From contig NZ_ATZA01000002.1 of assembly GCF_000427965.1 (NCBI RefSeq), positions 124,001 through 188,000 on the forward strand: DNA of 64,000 bases, read 5' to 3'. The position numbers were made by a program, and so were the translations under genes. The stretch is from Olivibacter sitiensis DSM 17696. GTDB taxonomy: Bacteria > Bacteroidota > Bacteroidia > Sphingobacteriales > Sphingobacteriaceae. Position 1 is the first letter of the stretch. Each line of letters begins with the position of its first letter. The notes under the pieces were generated by a model. It saw only the letters and a program-made list of their open reading frames with translations, did no database searches and was not told the origin of the DNA. Shown piece by piece: positions 1 through 7,673 of the stretch.

Positions 1-782
1 AAGATAACCTTGCTTATTATAAGGTACACGGCAATGGCGAATTGACCATTGAGATGCACCCAAAAATACGCTCGGCAGAAGCATGCTACCTATCCAGTAG
101 CCGCGCAGTAGCACTGGCAAAAAAACACAACACGCGGTTGCACATTCTCCATATCAGCACGGCCAGAGAGATAGATTTGTTCAACAATGAAATCCCGCTT
201 GCGCAAAAACGTATTACTGCCGAAGCCTGCACGCACCACCTATGGTTCACCGATAAGGACTATACCACCAAGGGAAATTTCATCAAGTGGAATCCAGCAG
301 TAAAGACAGAAATAGACCGGGCAGCGATTAGACAGGCCGTAATAGGTGGGTACATTGATGTGATCGCTACAGATCATGCTCCGCATACTTTTGGTGAAAA
401 ATCGCAGCCTTATGCACTTGCACCCTCGGGAGGTCCTTTGGTGCAGCATACCCTTATGGCTTTGTTAGACCTAGTTCATCAAGGTGTATTCACTTTGCAG
501 CAGATCGTAGAAAAAACCGCACACAATCCAGCAATCTGTTTTCAGATAGCCAATCGTGGATTCATTCGCGAAGGTTATGCCGCAGATTTGGTATTGGTAG
601 ATCTCGATCGGCCTTACCTGGTGAGCAAGGAAAACATTTTGTCAAAATGCGGATGGTCTCCTTTTCAAGGCCATACGTTTCGCTCGAGTATTGCGCATAC
701 TATCGTATCTGGCAATTTGATATATTCTAATGGCCATTTTCAAAATGACCAGCCAGGAAAAAGGCTTTTGTTCAATCGTTGA
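1..782 (+). CDS. pyrC: Dihydroorotase, 3' part (5' end outside window)
   Basis: This amidohydrolase-superfamily enzyme cyclises N-carbamoyl-aspartate to dihydroorotate in pyrimidine synthesis, in the cytoplasm. The reading frame is open from base 3 and continues upstream of the window, so only about the last 260 codons are present. Visible class I dihydroorotase motifs are a LHILHIST segment near base 140, the metal-site ATDHAPH segment near base 365, the PSGGPLVQH loop after it, and the C-terminal ADLVLVDLD strand typical of the composite beta-domain. No frameshift is seen. The downstream lipoprotein gene follows after about 137 bp and probably has its own promoter. The family is confident; the exact type (active PyrC versus an inactive PyrC-like paralogue) rests on the retained DHAPH motif. 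Confidence 0.9.
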   Translation, partial: DNLAYYKVHGNGELTIEMHPKIRSAEACYLSSSRAVALAKKHNTRLHILHISTAREIDLFNNEIPLAQKRITAEACTHHLWFTDKDYTTKGNFIKWNPAVKTEIDRAAIRQAVIGGYIDVIATDHAPHTFGEKSQPYALAPSGGPLVQHTLMALLDLVHQGVFTLQQIVEKTAHNPAICFQIANRGFIREGYAADLVLVDLDRPYLVSKENILSKCGWSPFQGHTFRSSIAHTIVSGNLIYSNGHFQNDQPGKRLLFNR

Positions 783-876
783 TGTTTCTCCTTTGGAGAG
801 CGCATCGATGTCTTAAGAAACTTTGTCGTTTTTTGGTGCATTTATTGCTCATTGCAAGATATCCATTATATAAGAC

Positions 877-905
877 TTTGGCACTTGTAGTAGAAAATAT
901 ATTTA
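877..905 (+). promoter_or_regulatory. Candidate promoter of the M14 peptidase gene
   Basis: TTTG at 877-880 is followed 17 bp later by TATATTTA at 898-905, one base from the Bacteroidota -7 consensus TAnnTTTG. The spacer is shorter than the usual 19-21 bp. It would start transcription shortly before the ATG at 920, which supports that start over any upstream one. Confidence 0.3.
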
Positions 906-919
906 CACGCAAAAACACC

Positions 920-2407
920 ATGAAAACCGCATATTTTTTTGTCATATCGATGATCATCGCTCTTACCTCATGCATGGAAAATCACGGCCAAAGTCATTTT
1001 AAGGACAACTATTTACCGGATACTAATATGTTTCAAAAAGCGTTCGCCCAGTATCGCGAGGGCACACTTACGCACAGGCGGATAAAACACATTGACATAG
1101 AACCGCTGATTTCAAAAAGAAATAGCAACTTATTTGTCACGGAAAAACTTGGTGAATCGGTAGAAAAAAGGGCTATTTATCAATTAAAATATGGGCAAGG
1201 AGAACAAAAGGTGCTCCTTTGGTCGCAAATGCACGGCAATGAGAGCACGGCAACTATGGCGCTATTCGATCTATTCAATTTCTTGGAAGGGAAAAATGAT
1301 GGATTCGATGACGTAAGAAATTTAATTAGCAAAAGCACCACCTTATATTTCATCCCCATGGTCAATCCAGATGGGGCCGAACGATTTATACGTAGAAATG
1401 CCTTGGACATTGACCTAAATCGTGACTTTCGGGAGCACGTCAGTCCAGAATCCAGCCTGTTGCGCGCTGCGGCCGAACGTATTAAGCCCGACTACGGCTT
1501 CAACTTACACGACCAGCAGATATACTACAACGTGCCGAGAACAGGAACTCCGGCAACAATTTCTTTATTGGCACCGGCCTACAACTATGAACGGGATATC
1601 AATGATACCCGTGGCAGAGCCATACAACTCATCGTGGGCATAAACAAACTATTGCAAAACTATATACCAAACGGCGTGGCCAAATATAGCGATGCGCACG
1701 AACCGAGAGGCTTTGGGGACAATGTACAAAAACTTGGAGCAAGTACCATATTGATAGAGTCTGGTGGCTACAAAAACGACCCAGAAAAGCAATATATCCG
1801 TAAACTCAACTTCTTCATTATTCTGAACGCACTCATAGAGATATCCAAGAACTCTTATGAACAATACGATAAGGATGAGTATGAAATGATACCCGAGAAC
1901 GCAACGAAGTTATGCGATCTTCTTATCAAAAACATCGAGCATTCTGTAAACGAATACGACTACAAGGTGGATCTAGCCATTAAGCGCGATGAGATCAATG
2001 CTCCTGACGGCAGCTATTTCATAAGAGGCCGTATAGATGATGTAGGCGATCTGAAAGACAGTTATGGCTATGAAGAGCTTGACGCCGAAGGCTTGCAGTT
2101 TATGAGTGGAAAAGTCTATGAAAAGACATTTGGAAGTGCGGCTGCTATTACAAAAACAGTGGCCTATGATCTGATGAAACAAGGATACTATGCCGTGCGA
2201 GTAAGCAATGCATCTACTTATGCCCCCAGCAAACTTCCCATAGTCATCTTATATAAAGGCACCATTGGAGGCAACAATCCGACACTGGGTAGCGAGGCAT
2301 CCTTTTTCCTAGCAAAGAATGGGGAAGCCAAGTACGCCATTATTAACGGCTATCTGATTGACCTGGAAAATGCGCTCTCAGACAATTATATGAACGCCAT
2401 AAGATAG
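920..2407 (+). CDS. M14-family zinc carboxypeptidase, predicted lipoprotein
   Basis: Predicted secreted metallocarboxypeptidase of 495 residues. The ATG at 920 opens a lipoprotein signal peptide (MKTAYFFVISMIIALTSC) with a lipobox ending in Cys; the frame stays open further upstream, but that extension is not signal-like. M14 zinc ligands are visible as H105 and E108 in MHGNES and H197 in NLHDQQ, the substrate-binding RNALDIDLNRD segment lies between them, and a candidate catalytic Glu280 sits in ILIESGG. The C-terminal 150 or so residues look like a beta-rich accessory region. As a lipoprotein it would need LspA, also encoded here, and act in the periplasm or at the outer membrane on peptides. 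Specificity cannot be read. It ends in a strong bidirectional hairpin shared with the convergent cold-shock gene. Confidence 0.85.
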   Translation: MKTAYFFVISMIIALTSCMENHGQSHFKDNYLPDTNMFQKAFAQYREGTLTHRRIKHIDIEPLISKRNSNLFVTEKLGESVEKRAIYQLKYGQGEQKVLLWSQMHGNESTATMALFDLFNFLEGKNDGFDDVRNLISKSTTLYFIPMVNPDGAERFIRRNALDIDLNRDFREHVSPESSLLRAAAERIKPDYGFNLHDQQIYYNVPRTGTPATISLLAPAYNYERDINDTRGRAIQLIVGINKLLQNYIPNGVAKYSDAHEPRGFGDNVQKLGASTILIESGGYKNDPEKQYIRKLNFFIILNALIEISKNSYEQYDKDEYEMIPENATKLCDLLIKNIEHSVNEYDYKVDLAIKRDEINAPDGSYFIRGRIDDVGDLKDSYGYEELDAEGLQFMSGKVYEKTFGSAAAITKTVAYDLMKQGYYAVRVSNASTYAPSKLPIVILYKGTIGGNNPTLGSEASFFLAKNGEAKYAIINGYLIDLENALSDNYMNAIR

Positions 2408-2436
2408 ACAGTGGCGAAAAAATTTTCGCCACTGTC
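2407..2436. terminator. Bidirectional hairpin terminator between M14 peptidase and cold-shock gene
   Basis: The first ten bases GACAGTGGCG and the last ten CGCCACTGTC are perfect complements, and an AAAA/TTTT extension makes a 12-14 bp stem. A and T tracts in the stem serve both convergent genes. It starts at the last base of the peptidase stop codon. Confidence 0.85.
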
Positions 2437-2449
2437 TCTAAGCTTATTT

Positions 2450-2647
2450 TTATACTCTTTTCACCTTTATCGCTTGCGGACCTTTTTTGCCTTGTCCTAC
2501 TTCATAGCTTACGGTATCATGTTCAGCTATACCATCGACGCCACCATCTACATCTTTAAAATGTACGAAAATATCGGTGCCATCTTCCTGAATAATGAAT
2601 CCAAATCCTTTTTGTGCATTGAACCATTTTACTTTTCCAGTTTTCAT
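2450..2647 (-). CDS. Cold-shock domain protein, CspA family
   Basis: A 65-residue single cold-shock domain protein, a nucleic-acid chaperone that melts RNA secondary structure. RNP1 (KGFGFI) and RNP2 (DIFVHF) are both intact, and the N-terminus MKTGKVKWFNAQKG is canonical. The length is typical of single-domain CSPs. It is transcribed alone on the minus strand, convergent with the M14 peptidase, and has about 330 bp of upstream non-coding DNA before the peroxiredoxin terminator. That is room for a long structured 5' leader of the kind found on cold-shock mRNAs, though I did not identify a specific leader motif. Confidence 0.95.
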   Translation of the reverse strand: MKTGKVKWFNAQKGFGFIIQEDGTDIFVHFKDVDGGVDGIAEHDTVSYEVGQGKKGPQAIKVKRV

Positions 2648-2975
2648 TGTGTAAGTTGTATTATTATTGTTTGTAAAAGAACGAAAAGAGAAAATAATTT
2701 ATCTAATCGCTTGAATTATACTAGCTATACCCCTTACAAGAGGCCGTTTAATTCAGAATTCAACTGAATTTTCGTTCGCTTTTTTCAGGAAACAAAAACA
2801 GGGAATGCATACCTTGAACTGAATCCATTAAACTATTTCAAAGATATCAATTAATTATACATATCAAATAAATGGCACAAAAAAACAAACGTTAAAACGC
2901 CAAAATAGCGGACAGGCTAACAACAAACAATTAACATCAGATAACACCCAATACCGCTGCGCATTTTACCATCTT
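2648..2975 (-). other. Non-coding region upstream of the cold-shock gene
   Basis: About 330 bp, AT-rich, between the cold-shock start codon and the peroxiredoxin terminator. I see no open frame with coding character, no RNA gene and no exact TAnnTTTG element on the minus strand. It presumably holds the cold-shock promoter and 5' leader. Confidence 0.4.
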
Positions 2976-3019
2976 AAAAAAAAGCCTGAAATCTCGTTTC
3001 TCAAGCGAAGATTTCAGGC
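2976..3019 (-). terminator. Rho-independent terminator of the peroxiredoxin gene
   Basis: GCCTGAAATCT (2984-2994) pairs perfectly with AGATTTCAGGC (3009-3019). On the minus strand the 11-bp stem is followed by eight U. Confidence 0.9.
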
Positions 3020-3048
3020 AGCCATTCGTTTAAAATACCACTAGCTTT

Positions 3049-3684
3049 TTACAAATTAGGCTGTGGCGTTGTACGCAAGTATGGTTTTATGACCTTATGT
3101 CCCTTAGGAAATTTAGCAGGTATTTCCTCATCTTTTACCGCGGGTGTGATAATCACATCCTCACCTTCCACCCAATTGGCTGGTGTCGCCACAGAATAGT
3201 TGGCAGTAAGTTGCAACGAATCAATCACACGCAAAATCTCTTGAAAGTTTCTTCCTGTAGACGCCGGATACGTCAAGGTCAATTTCACTTTCTTATCAGG
3301 CCCGATGATAAATACCGAGCGTACGGTGGCCGTTGCCGAAGCATTCGGATGAATCATACCATATGCTTCAGATACCTTACGGTCTTCATCGGCAATAATA
3401 GGAAAGTTAACTTCCACATTTTGGGTTTCATTAATATCATTAACCCAACCGAGGTGGTCTTCTAGCTTATCCACACTCAAGGCCAGCACCTTCACCCCTC
3501 TTTTATCAAATTCACTTTTCAGAGAAGCGGTTTTGCCCAACTCTGTTGTGCATACAGGTGTATAATCCGAAGGATGGGAAAATAATAAAGCCCAGTTATC
3601 TCCAATATAATCATAAAAATCAATCTCACCAATTGTGGTCTTCGCCTTGAAATCTGGGGCGGTATCTCCTAATTGCAAACTCAT
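3049..3684 (-). CDS. Peroxiredoxin, Prx6 (1-Cys) type
   Basis: A 211-residue thiol peroxidase that reduces hydrogen peroxide and alkyl hydroperoxides in the cytoplasm. The peroxidatic Cys lies in SDYTPVCTTELG, with the supporting Thr upstream in the same motif. The long C-terminal extension (EGEDVIITPAV to FPKGHKVIKPYLRTT) is characteristic of the Prx6/AhpC-TSA 1-Cys group rather than short AhpC. The frame is open 34 codons further upstream, but the family N-terminus is MSLQLGDTAPDF, so I start at 3684; AAAGAT precedes that ATG. The gene is monocistronic between its own terminator and the divergent DUF3050 gene. Confidence 0.93.
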   Translation of the reverse strand: MSLQLGDTAPDFKAKTTIGEIDFYDYIGDNWALLFSHPSDYTPVCTTELGKTASLKSEFDKRGVKVLALSVDKLEDHLGWVNDINETQNVEVNFPIIADEDRKVSEAYGMIHPNASATATVRSVFIIGPDKKVKLTLTYPASTGRNFQEILRVIDSLQLTANYSVATPANWVEGEDVIITPAVKDEEIPAKFPKGHKVIKPYLRTTPQPNL

Positions 3685-3836
3685 ATCTTTTTGTTTTGTT
3701 AAACACCAAACTATAATACCTACCAAATTAATAGACTTTTGTTTTAAAATCCAAGTACAAATTATCATTTTTAACAAAACTTCCATTTTTAGACACGGAC
3801 ATTACAATATATCACAAAACAACCAATTGCTATACT

Positions 3837-3844
3837 TATTTTTG
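3837..3844 (+). promoter_or_regulatory. -7 element of the DUF3050 gene
   Basis: TATTTTTG matches TAnnTTTG exactly and lies 31 bp before the ATG. No good TTTG is seen 19-21 bp upstream, so only half of the promoter is supported. Confidence 0.35.
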
Positions 3845-3875
3845 GCAGCACTAAAACGAAACTGAAACACTTTTT

Positions 3876-4679
3876 ATGGAAAACAAGCTAGCGCAGTTAA
3901 AAAGAGACATTGAACCTTTCAGGAAGCAAATAGTAGATCATCCCCTATACGCCTCGATCATGTCCATCGACGATTTGAATACATTCATGGAGTACCATGT
4001 TTTTGCAGTTTGGGATTTCATGTCCTTGTTGAAAGCATTGCAAAATGCCCTTACTTGCACCACCGTACCCTGGTTTCCTGTAGGGGATCCCGAAACGAGG
4101 TATCTCATCAACGAAATTGTCACCGGCGAAGAATCCGACTTGGACCAGCATGGCAGGAGAAAAAGCCATTACGAACTTTACTTGGAAGCCATGGAACAAA
4201 GTGGTTCTAACACCAGTTCCATGTTATTGCTGGAGCAGCAATTACGTGCAGGGCATACGCTAGACGATAGCGCAAAAACAGCCCAAATCCCTATCGAAGC
4301 AGCTGATTTTATTCGACAAACATTTGACATCATTCATTCCGGGAAAGCGCATGTTCAAGCAGCAGTATTTACATTCGGCAGAGAAGACCTCATTCCAGAC
4401 ATGTTCATCAACATCGTGAGAGATATAAATAAATCACTATCTAACAGCATCTCCATTTATAAATACTATTTGGAAAGACATATTGAGGTAGATGGTGATC
4501 ACCACAGCCACCTAGCCTTGCAGATGACGGCCAAGCTATGTGGGAATGATGAAGAGAAATGGCAACAGGCAACCGATGGGGTCATTAAAGCACTGCAGGC
4601 GCGCATTCGTCTTTGGGATGGGGCCTTGGAGGTTCTCAAACATAAAGAAAAATCCTTCATGCACACCACTATGCAATAA
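3876..4679 (+). CDS. DUF3050 family protein (haem-oxygenase-like helical fold)
   Basis: A 267-residue cytoplasmic, mostly helical protein that I recognise as DUF3050. Features include the N-terminal YHVFAVWDFMSLLKALQ helix, the CTTVPWFP segment, and conserved acidic/His positions (EIVTGEESD, HYELYLEAM, DGDHHSHLA). The helical pattern with scattered His and Glu resembles haem-oxygenase-like diiron enzymes such as TenA/CADD relatives, but that is family-level inference and no substrate can be named. It is divergent from the peroxiredoxin gene with 191 bp between the start codons. No hairpin terminator is visible downstream. Confidence 0.85.
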   Translation: MENKLAQLKRDIEPFRKQIVDHPLYASIMSIDDLNTFMEYHVFAVWDFMSLLKALQNALTCTTVPWFPVGDPETRYLINEIVTGEESDLDQHGRRKSHYELYLEAMEQSGSNTSSMLLLEQQLRAGHTLDDSAKTAQIPIEAADFIRQTFDIIHSGKAHVQAAVFTFGREDLIPDMFINIVRDINKSLSNSISIYKYYLERHIEVDGDHHSHLALQMTAKLCGNDEEKWQQATDGVIKALQARIRLWDGALEVLKHKEKSFMHTTMQ

Positions 4680-4877
4680 TTAAAAAATTGATTTACAACA
4701 AATAACAAAAGAAACACCGGCAATCACAAAGGCCATACGGAAAATCCCAAATATTAAATTTTGACGAAAGATATCCGTTTTTTACCTTTTTTTTCTATCT
4801 TCAACACCGAAATAATCTAAACTATCAGATGGTTCAATGAATTTTAATAAATCTTGTAGCGTTTAGATTGGATTACT

Positions 4878-4920
4878 TGCCGCCTAAAGGCAGGGAAACC
4901 TTTAAGGGTTTAATGCCCCT
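4878..4920 (+). other. Two adjacent hairpins in the leader of the DUF6695-like gene
   Basis: TGCC (4878-4881) pairs with GGCA (4889-4892). The next hairpin pairs AGGG (4892-4895) with CCCT (4917-4920) and, nested inside, AAACC (4896-4900) with GGTTT (4907-4911). The pair ends 17 nt before the ATG at 4938, close enough to affect translation. I cannot match it to a named riboswitch. Confidence 0.3.
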
Positions 4921-4937
4921 AACATGTGAGAATATCT

Positions 4938-6017
4938 ATGTTAAGAAAAGTTGACGATTACCAAGATTTAGCCATTGTGATTGCATGGCCAGACCAAACA
5001 GCTTTCGGAGACGAGCGTTGGATGTCGATGTTAAAAAAAATTGGAATTGTAAAAAACCTCAATTTTCGAGTTGGGCACGCCGCCATCGTACTGGTACACC
5101 GTTCTAGTGGCAAGTTGGCCTATTATGACTTTGGCAGGTACATCACCCCTCGTGGCTACGGGCGTGCACGCTCACACACTACAGACCCACGCCTCACGTT
5201 GTCTATGTCTGCAGAGATCGATTCCCGGGGCAAGATCATAAATCTAGAAAGCATAATAGCCGAGATTGAACGTATAGAACATGCCACGCATGGCACAGGC
5301 AGGATATTTTTTTCGGTAGCCACAGGCTTGTCTTATACGGCTGCCAACAAATATGCGGAAAAAGTGATGGAAGTGGGTCCCATAAAATACGGCGCGTTTG
5401 CACGGGCCAACAATAGCTGCTCAAGGTTTGTAGCGCAGATACTTTTGGCAGGCTACACGCCAAAGCATCCTGCAAAGAAGCATGTCTTTATACCCGAATG
5501 CCTGAAACCAAGCCCCATGAGCAACGTGGTAAATTGCGTGCCAGACAGAATTGTCTATTGCTACCACAAAGGCGTGCTGGAGCAAAAGAAGATGAACAGG
5601 TTTCAATCATTCTATTTTCAACTACGGCTCTTGGGGCATAACCTTTTTTCCAAAAAAGCAGCCTTGCTCCCCAGCGACCAGCTGGCCCCGGGCTTGGTAG
5701 ATGAACCTGAAAGACCTGTCGATTTGCCTCCTCATACCCAATGGTTAGGCGGCGTAAATGAGGGTGCATGGTTTTCACTATCTATCGTCTCAAAAAGCGA
5801 AAATTTCTACTCGGTCACTCGTTACGACAGCAAAGGGGAAATGGTCTATCAAGCAACCTGTGTGACAGAACGGGAAATAGATATGTGCAGACCTTTCTAT
5901 TTCACCTATGATTGCGGCTACGATGCCCATCGCATTTTACAGGAAGATGAAATCATTCTGCTACGCACTACGGAAAGCGCCGAGCTGATGGTCAGTGATA
6001 TGAACGACGTTTCTTAA
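4938..6017 (+). CDS. DUF6695-like protein, possible permuted papain-like fold
   Basis: A 359-residue protein that I believe belongs to the Bacteroidota family DUF6695, from memory only. The N-terminal half has FRVGHAAIVLV with His47, an aspartate-rich strand (LAYYDFGRYI), and then NNSCSRFVAQ with Cys161. A His before a Cys in this order resembles circularly permuted NlpC/P60 or YiiX-like amidase/protease folds. The C-terminal half (from about 230) has no recognisable motif. No signal peptide is seen. A GTG four codons upstream (4926) is an alternative start; the ATG is preferred. The stop is 12 bp from the convergent MBL gene with no terminator between. The catalytic proposal is inference. 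Confidence 0.7.
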   Translation: MLRKVDDYQDLAIVIAWPDQTAFGDERWMSMLKKIGIVKNLNFRVGHAAIVLVHRSSGKLAYYDFGRYITPRGYGRARSHTTDPRLTLSMSAEIDSRGKIINLESIIAEIERIEHATHGTGRIFFSVATGLSYTAANKYAEKVMEVGPIKYGAFARANNSCSRFVAQILLAGYTPKHPAKKHVFIPECLKPSPMSNVVNCVPDRIVYCYHKGVLEQKKMNRFQSFYFQLRLLGHNLFSKKAALLPSDQLAPGLVDEPERPVDLPPHTQWLGGVNEGAWFSLSIVSKSENFYSVTRYDSKGEMVYQATCVTEREIDMCRPFYFTYDCGYDAHRILQEDEIILLRTTESAELMVSDMNDVS

Positions 6018-6029
6018 TTAATGCCCAGA

Positions 6030-6791
6030 TTAGAGCTCCAACTCCAACCTGTCATAAGCCAAGTGAATATTGGACGGCAATTCCATGGAAACGTCGATAT
6101 ATTTGCCCATCCTATGCCCAATATGAGTTAGATAAGTTTGCTCAGCTCCGATTTCCTTTGCAAAAGCAATAGCTTCCGAGAGTGTAAAATGAGATATATG
6201 TGGTTCCCGCTGCAACGCATTGACGACAAGTATCTTTGAGCCTTTTATAAGTTTTCGTGATGCTTCCGACACGGTTTTAACATCGGTGAGATAGGTGAAG
6301 TCCCCTATCCGGTATCCTTTGATGGGCAATTTGTAATGCATAACATCTATGGGCTGAATGCAAACATCGCCAATCGAGAAAGGCAATTGTTCTACCAAAT
6401 GCATCTCAACTTGTGGCACACCCGGATACCTCTCTGCCGAGAAGATATAGTAAAACTCACGCTTTAGCGCCTCTTGCACAAGCTCATCAGCATAAATATC
6501 CACGGCTTTCCCTTGCCTATAATTGAACGCGCGGATGTCGTCCAACCCAGCGATATGGTCCTTGTGCATATGCGTGAACAAAACCGCATCTAATCGCTTG
6601 ACGTTTTCTCGAAGCATCTGATAACGAAAATCGGGCCCTGTATCTATTACAATTTGCTTGTCTTTCACCTCGATAAAGACGGAGGATCGAAGACGCTTAT
6701 CCCGGGGATCGGTAGATTGACATACAGGGCAATCACATGCAATCATGGGCACACCTTGTGAGGTTCCAGTTCCAAGAAATGTGACTTTCAA
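6030..6791 (-). CDS. MBL-fold metallo-hydrolase (PhnP-like)
   Basis: A 253-residue metallo-beta-lactamase-fold hydrolase. The N-terminus FLGTGTSQGVP and the two Cys of CDCPVCQS are typical of the PhnP/lipoate-biosynthesis LipB-neighbour type MBL group, and the metal motif is THMHKDH (HxHxDH). Further ligands are visible as H of DVMHYKLP, D of LTDVKT and the C-terminal H of LTHIGH. Family members act as phosphodiesterases, including on cyclic phosphoribosyl substrates; the physiological substrate here is unknown. Its ATG overlaps the stop of the upstream 90-residue gene (6788-6791), so the two are translationally coupled. Confidence 0.9.
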   Translation of the reverse strand: MKVTFLGTGTSQGVPMIACDCPVCQSTDPRDKRLRSSVFIEVKDKQIVIDTGPDFRYQMLRENVKRLDAVLFTHMHKDHIAGLDDIRAFNYRQGKAVDIYADELVQEALKREFYYIFSAERYPGVPQVEMHLVEQLPFSIGDVCIQPIDVMHYKLPIKGYRIGDFTYLTDVKTVSEASRKLIKGSKILVVNALQREPHISHFTLSEAIAFAKEIGAEQTYLTHIGHRMGKYIDVSMELPSNIHLAYDRLELEL

Positions 6792-7060
6792 AGCGTTAAT
6801 TTTGTTTGTTTGATAGAATAAAGTAATTGCTTTTGCTTATCGTCCAGCAGAGACTGATCAATTTCCATTCCATTGATCAGATTGACCAGCGAATTAATTT
6901 TCACTTCCATGTTAGAGAATTTATTGACCACTACCACCTTACTATGCTGTATCACGCAAGAACCAGTACGAAAGTTCCCTTTCTCATACCTAACTTTAAA
7001 TCCCAAAGACAAAAGCAGCCTTTCCAGTTTATCCAAAGAAGTTTGCGTAAATGGCAACAC
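6788..7060 (-). CDS. Small conserved hypothetical protein
   Basis: A 90-residue protein I do not recognise by name. It is hydrophilic, mixed alpha/beta, with a Lys-rich stretch (FKVRYEKGNFRTGSCVIQHSKVVVVNKF) and no signal peptide or membrane segment. The first possible start is GTG at 7060 (a TTG follows directly), with no clear ribosome site. It shares a 4-bp ATGA overlap with the MBL hydrolase, implying an operon and possibly a related task. The coding reading is supported by the overlap and by the fully open frame; function is not inferred. Confidence 0.75.
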   Translation of the reverse strand: MLPFTQTSLDKLERLLLSLGFKVRYEKGNFRTGSCVIQHSKVVVVNKFSNMEVKINSLVNLINGMEIDQSLLDDKQKQLLYSIKQTKLTL

Positions 7061-7145
7061 GTTGTTATAGAAATTGATCGTTAAAATTAAACATTATCCG
7101 CATGGTATTCAAGAGGTAGCCTACATTAAATTCTATCTCCCTATC

Positions 7146-7601
7146 TTAGGTACCCAGTTGCATCAATAGTTCACTAAATGCCCGCTTATCGGTATCGAAG
7201 GTAAGCACTTTGTCGTCTAACAGGTGTATGGGCATCCAACGAAAAGCCTGTAGCACCTCTCCTTCTCCATCAAAGTCAAAAGCTTTTTCCTTGAACGAAA
7301 CGTGAAATGGACCAGGATAGTCTACCAGGTAATAAACAGATAGGATCTGGCTATCATTAAAGTATGATCGTTCAAAAAAATCCGTCGTATAGATATGTCT
7401 CAGTACATTCACTGCAACTCCGCACTCTTCCAAGTACTCCCTTTTAAGACCATCAATCAGCCCCTCTCCATATTCCAGCCCCCCACCGGGAAACTTGGTA
7501 AAGCGCATGCCATATTCCTGTTCGTCACTCAAGAGCACTTCGTCCTTGTCATTCAGCAAGATACCGTATACACGTACGTTAAAAGGATAGAGACTTTGCA
7601 T
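7146..7601 (-). CDS. NUDIX hydrolase
   Basis: A 151-residue pyrophosphohydrolase. The Nudix box runs from about residue 40 to 62 (GGLEYGEGLIDGLKREYLEE plus CG) and matches GX5EX7REUXEEXGU with all catalytic Glu present. The segment before it (MRFTKFPGGGLEYGE) is typical of the MutT/NUDIX group acting on nucleoside diphosphate derivatives; the exact substrate cannot be assigned. The frame is open ten codons further upstream, but a consensus -7 element at 7606-7613 lies inside that extension, so I place the start at ATG 7601. It is divergent from uvrD with 72 bp between start codons. Confidence 0.9.
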   Translation of the reverse strand: MQSLYPFNVRVYGILLNDKDEVLLSDEQEYGMRFTKFPGGGLEYGEGLIDGLKREYLEECGVAVNVLRHIYTTDFFERSYFNDSQILSVYYLVDYPGPFHVSFKEKAFDFDGEGEVLQAFRWMPIHLLDDKVLTFDTDKRAFSELLMQLGT

Positions 7602-7605
7602 AAAG

Positions 7606-7613
7606 CAAATGTA
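7606..7613 (-). promoter_or_regulatory. -7 element of the NUDIX gene, predicting a leaderless mRNA
   Basis: TACATTTG on the minus strand matches TAnnTTTG exactly and ends four bases before the ATG. Transcription would begin at or next to the start codon. Confidence 0.4.
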
Positions 7614-7673
7614 AAAACAAATTATATTCAAATGAAAACGCTATCTTTACATCTCTAAAAAAACGAGGAAGCA

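Noticed and set aside
2411-2767. 118-codon plus-strand frame opposite the cold-shock gene
   Set aside because: It is the antisense shadow of a clear cold-shock domain gene; its hydrophobic, Cys/Phe-rich composition and lack of family motifs give no support.
2648-2975. Possible small gene or RNA upstream of the cold-shock gene
   Set aside because: No ordered frame, no clear promoter and no stable structure were seen; left as untranslated leader and promoter DNA.
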